64,000 nt of DNA, taken from positions 488,646 through 552,645 of the forward strand of contig NZ_JALJRZ010000002.1 in the NCBI RefSeq assembly GCF_024519435.1, read 5' to 3'. Position 1 is the first letter of the stretch; each line of letters begins with the position of its first letter. Made by a program: the position numbers and the translations under genes. Below are positions 36,429 to 43,898 of this stretch, one piece after another. The stretch comes from Terrabacter sp. Ter38 (GTDB lineage Bacteria > Actinomycetota > Actinomycetes > Actinomycetales > Dermatophilaceae). The notes beneath the pieces were generated by a model. It did not search any database and was not told where the DNA came from. It saw nothing but the letters and a program-made list of their open reading frames with translations.

Positions 36429-37451
36429 TCAGCCGACCGGGTCGGCGAGGTCCCAGCCCTCGGCGACGACCTCGTCGACGGCGGCGGTGGCCGCGGCCAG
36501 TCGCTCGTCGCGCGTGCCCTGCACCTCGACCCACGGCACGCGGCGGGCGGCGAGCTCCTCGCGGAACCGACCCTGCATCCACGCGCGCCCGTGCTCGCCG
36601 TCGCGCATGCCGTCCGGGACGAAGGGGATCTCGTCGCCGGTCAGGAGGTAGAGGGCCGGAGTCGGGCGGGCATCGGCGAGGGCCCGCACGCTGGGCGACG
36701 GGGCGCCGACGTGGCGCTCGTGCAGGAGCGTCGTCGCGAAGGCATCGCTGTCGCAGACGAGCAGTGGTCGCGGTGCGGCGGCGGCCGCCGCGTCCTCGAG
36801 GGCGGCCTGCTCGCGGGCCACGAGCTCGAACTCGGCGGCGTGCCACGGCCCGGTCAGCCCGCCGGCTCGCCGCTCGCTCCACTCACGCCAGAACTCGGGG
36901 ACGACCGTCGTGCCGTAGTGAGGGCCCAGGGCGTCGGCCAGCGTCGTCGCGCCCGTCGACTCGGCGCCCACGACGACGATTCGCTTGGCGAACCACGCCC
37001 GGACCGGCGACGGCAGCGCCCACCAGGAGCCCGCGACGTCCGCGCGCACGGCCGTGCCCGAGATCGGGGTCGAGGCCCGCCCCGGGTCGACCTGCACCCA
37101 CGTCGCGCCGAGCCGGCGGGCCATCTCCTCTCCGTACGCGTCGCTGGTGAAGACCGCGTCCACGGGAGCGTCGAGGTGCGACTCGATGACGTCCATGTGC
37201 AGGTCCCAGACCTCCGGCGAGTCGAAGTCGACGTCGTGATCGTCCGGGGCCGCGACGACGCGCGCCGTCGGGTGCTCGGCCTGCACCCAGCCCACGCGGA
37301 CATCGACGGGGATCGACTCGACGGTGTGCGCCATGACCTCGACGGTGACGCGGTCGCACGAGCTCGTCGCCGCCCGCACGAGCGCCTGGTGGCCGGCGTG
37401 GAAGGGGTAGAACTTCCCGATGACGAGCCCGTGCCCGTGACGCCCGGTCAT
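36429..37451 (-). CDS. nadR: NadR-like NMN adenylyltransferase / nicotinamide riboside kinase
   Basis: 340 residues from ATG 37451. The nucleotidyltransferase domain begins VIGKFYPFHAGHQALV (the GxFxPxHxGH type motif) and has the ISGTAVR signature (TPISGTAVRAD). The P-loop kinase domain follows from ~175, IVVVGAESTGATTLADAL, where Ala replaces the Lys of the usual GKTTL at the loop (GATTL); the kinase activity may therefore be altered. It makes NAD from nicotinamide riboside or NMN in the cytosol. No HTH domain, unlike enterobacterial NadR. Its start overlaps the stop of a 23-codon upstream frame. Confidence 0.85.
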   Translation of the reverse strand: MTGRHGHGLVIGKFYPFHAGHQALVRAATSSCDRVTVEVMAHTVESIPVDVRVGWVQAEHPTARVVAAPDDHDVDFDSPEVWDLHMDVIESHLDAPVDAVFTSDAYGEEMARRLGATWVQVDPGRASTPISGTAVRADVAGSWWALPSPVRAWFAKRIVVVGAESTGATTLADALGPHYGTTVVPEFWREWSERRAGGLTGPWHAAEFELVAREQAALEDAAAAAAPRPLLVCDSDAFATTLLHERHVGAPSPSVRALADARPTPALYLLTGDEIPFVPDGMRDGEHGRAWMQGRFREELAARRVPWVEVQGTRDERLAAATAAVDEVVAEGWDLADPVG

Positions 37452-37519
37452 CGTCCGCGCACGACGAGGGCCACGCATACGGCACCCTTGGGGAAGCCCG
37501 CCGCCTCGATCCGGTCCAT
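37448..37519 (-). other. Possible 23-codon upstream open reading frame coupled to nadR
   Basis: ATG 37519 opens a frame of 23 codons beginning MDRIEAAGFPKG and ending at a stop whose TGA overlaps the nadR ATG (ATGA). nadR has no clear ribosome site of its own, so translation could depend on this frame. Alternatively it is chance. Confidence 0.35.
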
Positions 37520-37690
37520 GGCAGGAGAACGTACCGGGACGACCGGCCCGGAGTCGCCGACGGAGCCGGCTGCCCACGTCGACCGACGTCCCGACGTCCC
37601 GACATCGCGACGTTCCGACATCGCGGCAACCGACGGCTCACGATCATCAATCCGGGTGCGGCCGGCCGCCGGGTGGGGTGCACTGGCGTC

Positions 37691-38170
37691 ATGGGTGGAG
37701 TCCACGAACCTGAGCTGCCGACGCTGTACGAGTGGGCGGGCGGCCTCGGGCCGCTGCGCCGGATGATCGACTGCTTCTACGACCGGGTGGAGCTCGACGA
37801 GACCCTGTCGGGTTTCTTCCCGGGCGGGGTGTCGGAGCATCATCGAGCGCACGTCGCGGACTGGTGGGCCGAGGTGCTCGGCGGTCCTGCGACCTACACG
37901 CAGCGGCACGGGGGGTATGAGTCGATGCTCCGCCACCACCTCGGACTGGCCATCACGCCAGCGCAACGCCACCGGTTCGCAGCCACGATGAGTCTGGCGG
38001 CCGACGACGCCGAGCTGCCCGCCGACCCGGAGTTCCGGGCCGCGATCATCGGCTACCTCGAGTGGGGCACCCGGCTCGCCATGGAGAACTCCCAGCCCGG
38101 CGCCGAACCGGTCGAACGTGCTCCCACTCCACGGTGGGGCTGGGGCGTCGCGCCGCCGTACCAGGGGTGA
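37691..38170 (+). CDS. Group II truncated haemoglobin
   Basis: 159 residues; ATG 37691 (MGGVHEPELPTLYEWAGG) is used, although the frame is open from 37673. Seen: YDRVELDETLSGFFPG (B/E helices with Tyr), HRAHVADWWAEVLGG, and MLRHHLGLAIT with the likely proximal His. The Trp residues at the G-helix (ADWW) fit group II. Known members bind oxygen, nitric oxide or sulfide with high affinity. The C-terminal tail is Pro/Trp-rich (PTPRWGWGVAPPYQG), common for actinobacterial members. No ribosome site is obvious. Confidence 0.88.
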   Translation: MGGVHEPELPTLYEWAGGLGPLRRMIDCFYDRVELDETLSGFFPGGVSEHHRAHVADWWAEVLGGPATYTQRHGGYESMLRHHLGLAITPAQRHRFAATMSLAADDAELPADPEFRAAIIGYLEWGTRLAMENSQPGAEPVERAPTPRWGWGVAPPYQG

Positions 38171-38213
38171 CCGATCCGGGAGTCGTCGGAGCGATTCCCG
38201 CCGGAGCGCGGAG

Positions 38214-38271
38214 GTCGGGCGGTCACGAGCTCCAGCTGGGGAAGCCGGGAGCGAGCTCGTGACCGCCCGAC
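38214..38271. terminator. Strong 19-bp hairpin between convergent genes
   Basis: Arms 38214-38232 and 38253-38271 are perfectly complementary (GTCGGGCGGTCACGAGCTC outer arm), with a 20-base loop. It lies between the convergent haemoglobin and rskA genes and has no T-run, as is usual for actinobacterial terminators; it can serve both strands. Confidence 0.75.
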
Positions 38272-38289
38272 GTCCGGGCGATCGGTGGC

Positions 38290-39120
38290 TCAGGCGAAGG
38301 CGATGAACGCGACGGGGTCGGAGGTCGGCTGGTCCGAACCACCGTCGGGCTCGACCGTGATGCCGGCGCCCTTCGAGTGGCTGGCGTCGCCGCTCAGCAC
38401 GACCACCTGGTCGCCGCCGCCGGGCATGAGGCCCGCCGAGGTCATGTGACCCGTCGCGTCCTGGAGCCACAGCTGGAAGACCTTGCCCGAGGGTGGCTGC
38501 GACATGCCGGACGTGACGATGACGGCCTTGTGGAGCGCGTTGGAGCGGACGACCGTGGCCGTCGCCCCGCCGGCGAGCCGCTGCCCGTAGCGCGTGGCGT
38601 CGGGGGCCGCGAGCACCTGGTCGGCGATGGCTCGGGACGGGTCCTTGTCGATCTGCTTCCAGACCGTGAACCCGCCGATGGCGAGCACGGCCACCGTGGC
38701 AGCAGCGACGACGACCCGCCAGCCGCGGGCGAGCCCACGGGCGGAGCGGGACCGGCGGCGCTCGGCGAGGTCGTCGGCGTGCTCGAGCTGCGTGCCGGGG
38801 GCTGCGGTGGCGGTCGGAGCCTGCGCGGGCTCCGGGGGCGTGGACGACGTGACGTCCTCGTCCGCGGAGTCGTGCTGCGGTGCCGTGAGGGGCGGCAGGG
38901 GGCGGACGGTCGCGATCTCGGCGAGCACCTTGGCCCGGAGCGACGCCGGCGGAGCGGCTTCGGTCAGCACCGACAGCTCCGACGCCGCGGCGACGAGGCT
39001 CTCGACCTCGGCCTGGCAGGCGGTGCAGCCGGCGAGGTGGCGCTCGAAGCGCGCTCGCTCGACGTCGTCGAGGGCGTCCACGGCGTAGGCACCCGAGAGT
39101 GCGTGGATGTCGTCGCTCAC
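38290..39120 (-). CDS. rskA: Anti-sigma factor, RskA type with zinc-finger
   Basis: 276 residues. The cytosolic zinc-binding anti-sigma domain has ALSGAYAVDALDDVERARFERH and HLAGCTAC (HxxxCxxC). A Pro-rich linker, one membrane helix (VVVAAATVAVLAIGGFTVW) and an extracellular RskA-type domain (SGKVFQLWLQDATG) follow. It holds SigK inactive at the membrane until regulated proteolysis. It overlaps sigK by four bases (ATGA). Confidence 0.92.
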   Translation of the reverse strand: MSDDIHALSGAYAVDALDDVERARFERHLAGCTACQAEVESLVAAASELSVLTEAAPPASLRAKVLAEIATVRPLPPLTAPQHDSADEDVTSSTPPEPAQAPTATAAPGTQLEHADDLAERRRSRSARGLARGWRVVVAAATVAVLAIGGFTVWKQIDKDPSRAIADQVLAAPDATRYGQRLAGGATATVVRSNALHKAVIVTSGMSQPPSGKVFQLWLQDATGHMTSAGLMPGGGDQVVVLSGDASHSKGAGITVEPDGGSDQPTSDPVAFIAFA

Positions 39121-39728
39121 AGTGTCACCCCCAACGTGTCTCGTAGTCTGATCAGTCCATCACGGATGCGTGTCTTGGCGGTCCCAAGTGGCAGGTCGAG
39201 CATGGTGGCCACCTCCGTATGGGTGTATCCCGAGAGGTAGGCCAGCTCGAGGGCCTGCCGCTGGACCGGTGTGAGGGTCTCCAGTGCCCGATGAACCCGC
39301 TCCGCGTCGAGCCGTTCGACGACGGCCTCCGCGGTGGAGTCGTGGGTGACGTCCTGGTTGCTGGCGCCGTATCCCTCGTCGCGGTGGCGGGCTGCCTCCG
39401 CCGACCGGACCCGGTCGACGGCCTTGCGGTGAGCGATGGTGAGCATCCACGAGAGAGCGGCACCCTTGCTCGGGTCGAACCGTGCGCTGTGCCGCCAGAT
39501 CTCGAGGAACACCTCCTGGGTGACCTCCTCGGACTGGGCCGGGTCGCGCACGACCCGGCGGACGAGACCGAAGAGCCGGGAGGAGACGGCGTCGTAGAGC
39601 TCTGCGAACGCCGTCTCGTCCCCCGTCGCCGCTCGGTGGAGCAGCTGCTCGAGGGTGACTGGGCGGGCGGGTCCCCCCGGCGACGCATCGCCGGAGGGAA
39701 CCACCGAGAACCGTGACATGGGATCCAT
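39117..39728 (-). CDS. sigK: ECF sigma factor SigK
   Basis: 203 residues. Region 2 has AELYDAVSSRLFGLV and EEVTQEVFLEIWRHSARFDPSKGAALSWMLTIAHRKAVDRVR; region 4 has LTPVQRQALELAYLSGYTHTEVATMLDLPLGTAKTRIRDGL. The match is to ECF19/SigK, which in mycobacteria directs transcription of MPT70/MPT83-like fasciclin proteins and associated redox genes. Here the fasciclin gene and a Mo-cofactor oxidoreductase lie just upstream on the same strand, both preceded by matching SigK-type promoters. No such promoter was found in front of sigK itself. Confidence 0.92.
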   Translation of the reverse strand: MDPMSRFSVVPSGDASPGGPARPVTLEQLLHRAATGDETAFAELYDAVSSRLFGLVRRVVRDPAQSEEVTQEVFLEIWRHSARFDPSKGAALSWMLTIAHRKAVDRVRSAEAARHRDEGYGASNQDVTHDSTAEAVVERLDAERVHRALETLTPVQRQALELAYLSGYTHTEVATMLDLPLGTAKTRIRDGLIRLRDTLGVTL

Positions 39729-39774
39729 TGTGTCGCCCGTCGTCGTGGTCTGCGTCAGCCTGGTCCGGTGTCGA

Positions 39775-40443
39775 TCAGGGCATCAGGACGCCGTCGATGA
39801 TGTACACCGTGGCGTTGGCGGTCGGGACGTTGCCACAGATGACCTTGGCGTCGGCCTTGCCGACGGTGAAGTTCTCGCCAGAGCCCTTGACCGTGATCGT
39901 CGTGCCGGCGAGCGTCTTGTGGTCGCCCGCGAGCTGGTCCGGCGAGATCTTGCCGGCCACGACGTGGTTCGTGAGGATCTTGGTGAGGGTCGGCTTGTCG
40001 GCGAGGACCTTCTTGAGGTCGGCGGCCGGGATCTTGGCGAACGCGTCGTTGACGGGCGCGAAGACGGTGATCTCGGGAGCCGAGTTCAGGGTGTCGACGA
40101 GGCCGGCCTGCTTGACGGCGGTGACGAGCGTCGAGAGCAGCGGGTTGTTGCTCGCGGCGGTCGCGACCGGGTCGGTGGCCATGCCGTTGAACGAGCCGGA
40201 GCCGTCCTTCGGCACCGCGGCGCAGCCCTCACCGAAGACGGCCGCCGCGGCGTCCATCGAAGGGGACGAGGACATCGTGTCGGACGGGGTGCTCGACATC
40301 GAGTCCGAGGACGTCGCCGCAGGGGTGCTGCCGGCGGCCGGGGACGCGGTGTTGTCGCTGGAGCTGCCGCAGGCCGCGAGGCTCAGGGGCAGGGCGATGG
40401 CGAGGGCGACGAGGCCGGTACGGGTCTTCATGGTGCTCTTCAT
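39775..40443 (-). CDS. Fasciclin (FAS1) domain lipoprotein, MPT83-like
   Basis: 222 residues from ATG 40443 (AAGGAG 8 bases upstream). Lipobox LAAC within a signal peptide, then a Ser/Thr/Met-rich spacer and one FAS1 domain with ITVFAPVNDAFAKIP and the C-terminal VYIIDGVLMP. It is anchored on the outer face of the membrane and in related organisms mediates adhesion or is a redox-regulated antigen. It lies between the Mo-enzyme and sigK genes and is a probable SigK target. Confidence 0.92.
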   Translation of the reverse strand: MKSTMKTRTGLVALAIALPLSLAACGSSSDNTASPAAGSTPAATSSDSMSSTPSDTMSSSPSMDAAAAVFGEGCAAVPKDGSGSFNGMATDPVATAASNNPLLSTLVTAVKQAGLVDTLNSAPEITVFAPVNDAFAKIPAADLKKVLADKPTLTKILTNHVVAGKISPDQLAGDHKTLAGTTITVKGSGENFTVGKADAKVICGNVPTANATVYIIDGVLMP

Positions 40444-40485
40444 GTCAGTCACTCCTTGTGGCTGTGTGGTGCACGGTCATGTGGG

Positions 40486-40512
40486 ATTCGGTGCCGCTGT
40501 GGCTCCGGATTG
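40486..40512 (-). promoter_or_regulatory. SigK-type promoter of the fasciclin gene
   Basis: On the minus strand CAATCC (40512-40507) and CCGAAT (40491-40486) are 15 bases apart. The mycobacterial SigK consensus is CCATCC-N16/17-CCGAAT; spacing is one short, but the -10 is exact. Confidence 0.5.
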
Positions 40513-40554
40513 CTTGTCGGAGAGGTTTTTTCGCGGGTGCTTGGCCGTAGGCGT

Positions 40555-42126
40555 TCACGCGACGGTCACCACCACCTCCTGGATGCCGCTCGACCCGCTG
40601 GGGAACGGCGTGGCACGTTCGGTGATCTGCGCCCGACCCGAGCGGTCGGTGGCACGCACGGCGATGCGGTGCAGTCCGGGCTTGGCGTCCCACTCGAGGT
40701 ACCACTGGCGCCAGTAGTCGATGCCGACATCGGGACCGAGCTTCGTCTTCTGCCACTGCCCGTCGTCGACCTTGACCTCGACGGTGCCGACGCCGCGGTG
40801 CTGGGCCCAGGCGACGCCGCCGATGGCGGTGGCGCCGGCCTTGATGGTCGACAGGGGTGCGGGAGTGTCGATGCGCGCGCTCGTCTTGATCGGTGCGTCC
40901 GTCGCCCACTGCCGTTTCGTCCAGTAGGACTGGTCGGCGGCATACGTCGTCAGCGTGAGCTTCGTGAGCCACTTCGTCGCGCCGACGAAGCCGTAGAGGC
41001 CGGGCGTGATGAGGCGCGCGGGGAAGCCGTGGGTGTCGCTGAGCTGGGCGCCGTTCATGCCGATGGCGATCATCGCGTCGCGTCCGTCGCGGACGACGGC
41101 GAGCGGGGTGCTGATGGTGAAGCCGTCGACGGCGGTGCTCAGCACCTGGTCGGGGCTGCCGGTGATGCCGGCCCGGTCGAGGACGTCGGTCAGCCTGACG
41201 CCGAGCCAGCGGGCGGAACCGATGTAGCCGCCGCCGACCTCGTTGGAGACGCAGGTCATGGTGATGTCGCGCTCGATGAGCGGCATGGCGGCGAGCTCGG
41301 CGAAGGTCATCGTGAAGGGCTTCTCGACCATGCCGTCGACCTCGAGCGTCCACGTGTCGACGTCGACCTGAGGCACGACGAGGTTGGTGTCGACGCGGTA
41401 GAACGTGTCGGTCGGGGTGCGCAGCGGGGAGATGCCGGAGACGGTCGTCTCGAGCCCCTTCGGCAGCGCCGTGGCCTGGTCGGCGGCGGCGGGCAGGACG
41501 ACCTTCTTGACCGACTGGGCACCGGCGCGCAGCTGGCCACCGACCGCGGCGAGCACGGCGAGGGCCGTGACGCCGAGTGCGCCACCGAGGAAGCGACGGC
41601 GTCCGGCGGTCGAGCCTGCGGTGGACGTGCGCCCGGGGTCGGTGGCGTTCGTCATGACCGAGCCGCGTGGGCCGCTGGTCTCCTGGACGACGTCGCCCGA
41701 GGCGGTCCGGGCCAGGCGGGTGAGCCAGACGAGGGTGGCGACCCCGGCGGCCATCGCCGCGACGGCGGGCAGGGCGTCGAGCGGACGGGCCGCAGGCCGA
41801 AGCAGCGCGGCCGCACCGGCGAGGCCGGTGAGCAGCACGATGAAGCCGATGGCGACGGGCATCCGACGACGGGCGAGCAGGCCGGCCACGGCGGCCAGGA
41901 CGAGCGTCACGACGAGAACCGACCCCTGGAGGATCACCTTGTCGTTGGTGCCGAAGGTCGCGATCGCCCATTCCTTGACGGGCGTGGGGGTCAGGTCGAT
42001 CACGGTCGACCCGATGGCGAGCACCGGCGACGATGCGGGGGCGAGGAACCCCGCGACGAGGTGGCCGGCAGCGATCCCGGCGACCGCGGCGAGGATCCCG
42101 CTGAGGGCAAATCGTAGGCGCGTCAT
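40555..42126 (-). CDS. Membrane-bound molybdopterin-dependent oxidoreductase (sulfite oxidase fold)
   Basis: 523 residues from ATG 42126. About four membrane helices occupy residues 1-140. Then a twin-arginine-like stretch GRRRFLGGALGVTALAVLAAVGG (near 176-198) forms a further helix that places the catalytic domain outside. The sulfite oxidase-type Mo-cofactor domain follows, with the Mo-ligand Cys292 in TCVSNEVGGGYIG, HGFPARLITPGLYGF and a C-terminal Ig-like domain. Electron partners and substrate are unknown; related MsrP-like or sulfite oxidase enzymes act on sulfoxides or sulfite. It is a probable SigK-regulated gene. Confidence 0.9.
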   Translation of the reverse strand: MTRLRFALSGILAAVAGIAAGHLVAGFLAPASSPVLAIGSTVIDLTPTPVKEWAIATFGTNDKVILQGSVLVVTLVLAAVAGLLARRRMPVAIGFIVLLTGLAGAAALLRPAARPLDALPAVAAMAAGVATLVWLTRLARTASGDVVQETSGPRGSVMTNATDPGRTSTAGSTAGRRRFLGGALGVTALAVLAAVGGQLRAGAQSVKKVVLPAAADQATALPKGLETTVSGISPLRTPTDTFYRVDTNLVVPQVDVDTWTLEVDGMVEKPFTMTFAELAAMPLIERDITMTCVSNEVGGGYIGSARWLGVRLTDVLDRAGITGSPDQVLSTAVDGFTISTPLAVVRDGRDAMIAIGMNGAQLSDTHGFPARLITPGLYGFVGATKWLTKLTLTTYAADQSYWTKRQWATDAPIKTSARIDTPAPLSTIKAGATAIGGVAWAQHRGVGTVEVKVDDGQWQKTKLGPDVGIDYWRQWYLEWDAKPGLHRIAVRATDRSGRAQITERATPFPSGSSGIQEVVVTVA

Positions 42127-42134
42127 GCCTCGTC

Positions 42135-42162
42135 GTTCGGTGCGAGAGGGCGATCCGGATTG
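42135..42162 (-). promoter_or_regulatory. SigK-type promoter of the Mo-cofactor oxidoreductase gene
   Basis: On the minus strand CAATCC (42162-42157) and CCGAAC (42140-42135) are 16 bases apart, each 5/6 to the mycobacterial consensus CCATCC / CCGAAT. The -10 lies 8 bases from ATG 42126. Confidence 0.5.
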
Positions 42163-42229
42163 TCGGTCGCGCTCGCCGGCGGGCGTGCGGTGGTGGGAAG
42201 AGCAGGGGCGCCCCCGTTGTTGACCGCAC

Positions 42230-43246
42230 GTGAAGAAGATCGGATTCCTCTCGTTCGGGCACTGGAACCCGTCGCCGCACTCGGGCACGCAGTCGGCCTC
42301 GGACGCCCTGCTCCAGTCCATCGACCTCGCCGTCGCTGCCGAGGAGCTCGGCGCGGACGGCGCCTACTTCCGGATCCACCACTTCGCGCGCCAGCTCGCG
42401 TCGCCGTTCCCGCTGCTCGCCGCGGTCGGGGCGCGCACGAGCCGGATCGAGATCGGGACCGGCGTCATCGACATGCGCTACGAGAACCCGCTCTACATGG
42501 CGGAGGACGCCGGCGCGGCCGACCTCATCTCCGGCGGACGCCTCCAGCTCGGCATCAGCCGTGGGTCACCCGAGCAGGTCGTCGACGGCTTCCGATACTT
42601 CGGCTACGAGCCCACCGACGGCGACCACGCCGCGATGGCCCGACAGCACACCGAGGTCTTCCTCGACGTCCTCTCCGGCCGGGGCTTCGCCGAGCCGAAC
42701 CCGCGCCCGATGTTCCCCAACCCGCCCGGGCTGCTCCGCATCGAGCCGCACGCGCCCGGGCTCCGCGACCGCATCTGGTGGGGTGCCGGCAGTCGGGCCA
42801 CTGCGGAGTGGACGGCTGAGCAGGGGATGAACCTCATGAGCTCGACGCTGCTCACCGAGGACACCGGCGTGCCCTTCCACCAGCTCCAGGCCGAGCAGAT
42901 CCAGCGCTTCCGCGATGCCTGGACGGCCGCCGGGCACGAGCGCGAGCCGCGTGTCTCCGTGAGCCGCAGCGTCTTCCCCATCGTCGACGACCGGGACCGC
43001 GCGTACTTCGGCCGCGAGTCGGCGAGCCAGGACCAGGTCGGCCACATCGACGGCGGGACGGCCCGCTTCGGCAAGACGTATGCCGGTGAGCCCGACCAGC
43101 TGGTCCGTGACCTCGCGGAGGACGAGGCCATTGCCGCCGCCGACACCCTGCTCATCACCGTGCCCAACCAGCTGGGCGTCGACTACAACGCGCACGTCAT
43201 CGAGAGCCTCCTGACGCACGTCGCTCCGGAGCTCGGCTGGCGCTGA
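42230..43246 (+). CDS. LLM-class flavin-dependent oxidoreductase
   Basis: 338 residues from GTG 42230 (MKKIGFLSFGHW). Bacterial-luciferase-like barrel: AEELGADGAYFRIHHF near the start, EIGTGVIDMRYENPLYMAEDAGAADLISGGRLQLGISRGSPEQVV in the middle, and a late WGAGSRATAEWTAEQGMNL. It uses FMN or coenzyme F420; the family in Actinobacteria is large and the substrate unknown. It stands between the Mo-enzyme (divergent) and a convergent SRPBCC gene. Confidence 0.88.
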   Translation: MKKIGFLSFGHWNPSPHSGTQSASDALLQSIDLAVAAEELGADGAYFRIHHFARQLASPFPLLAAVGARTSRIEIGTGVIDMRYENPLYMAEDAGAADLISGGRLQLGISRGSPEQVVDGFRYFGYEPTDGDHAAMARQHTEVFLDVLSGRGFAEPNPRPMFPNPPGLLRIEPHAPGLRDRIWWGAGSRATAEWTAEQGMNLMSSTLLTEDTGVPFHQLQAEQIQRFRDAWTAAGHEREPRVSVSRSVFPIVDDRDRAYFGRESASQDQVGHIDGGTARFGKTYAGEPDQLVRDLAEDEAIAAADTLLITVPNQLGVDYNAHVIESLLTHVAPELGWR

Positions 43247-43262
43247 CCGCCACGGTCCCCCA

Positions 43263-43334
43263 CGACACACGAAGTCCGTCCCGCGTGGGGTGACCTCCCA
43301 CGGGGAGCGCGTCCGGGCGGCACCTCGTGTGTCG
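43263..43334. terminator. Branched inverted repeat between convergent genes
   Basis: CGACACACGA (43263-43272) pairs with TCGTGTGTCG (43325-43334); inside, CGTGGG (43284-43289) pairs with CCCACG (43297-43302). It lies between the LLM oxidoreductase and SRPBCC stops and is a likely two-way terminator. Confidence 0.5.
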
Positions 43335-43354
43335 CGCGGGCCGGCGCGTGCCCC

Positions 43355-43798
43355 TCACTCGCGGGCGAGCAGCCTACGGAGGGTCGAGCCGTATGCCGCC
43401 CCGGCGACCTTCGCGACGACGGGGTCGAGGAGCGCGGGCACGCCTCGCACCCCGATGCGCTGCGTCCATAGGACCGTCGACCCGGAGGCCGTGGGGGTCA
43501 CGAGCAGGTCGATGCGTCCGCGGACGACCTTGCCCTCCTTGCGGATCCGCGCGCTCCCAGCCGAGTGCGTCGTCGGCCGGACGATCGACTGCACGACCAT
43601 GACGTCGTCGAAACCCATCGGCCCGAGGCCCGTTCGCGCGATGAAGCGCGACCCCTCGACGAGCTCGCTCGCGCCCATCGCCTCCCCGGTCACGGTCGTG
43701 AGCGGGATGACGGCGGTGTGCGCGCGCAGGTCGAGGATCCGCCGCCACGCCTCGGGGGCGGGCAGGGGTGAGTCGAGGTGCACCTCGAAGTCGGCCAT
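43355..43798 (-). CDS. SRPBCC (START-like) superfamily protein
   Basis: 147 residues; ATG 43798 chosen because the strand upstream is shared with an unrelated frame. It begins MADFEVHLDSPLPAPEAWRRILDLRAHTAVIPL and ends VWTQRIGVRGVPALLDPVVAKVAGAAYGSTLRRLL, typical of polyketide-cyclase/START-like proteins that bind hydrophobic ligands. Ligand unknown. Convergent to the LLM oxidoreductase gene. Confidence 0.82.
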   Translation of the reverse strand: MADFEVHLDSPLPAPEAWRRILDLRAHTAVIPLTTVTGEAMGASELVEGSRFIARTGLGPMGFDDVMVVQSIVRPTTHSAGSARIRKEGKVVRGRIDLLVTPTASGSTVLWTQRIGVRGVPALLDPVVAKVAGAAYGSTLRRLLARE

Positions 43799-43898
43799 GG
43801 GACCAGTCTGTCCGGTCCGGCGCCCCGTGACACCTGTCACGCGCACGACGTGACGCCTGCTGCTGACGCGGAGCATCCCCGAGCGGGAGAGTTGGATC

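Noticed and set aside
37583..37624. CCGACGTC/CCGACATCG short tandem units upstream of the haemoglobin gene
   Set aside because: Imperfect, few copies, no spacers as in CRISPR; may be a minor slippage product, so not called a feature.
39655..42117. Plus-strand open frame of 820 codons opposite sigK, fasciclin and Mo-oxidase genes
   Set aside because: Antisense artefact; the minus strand encodes complete conserved proteins with promoters.
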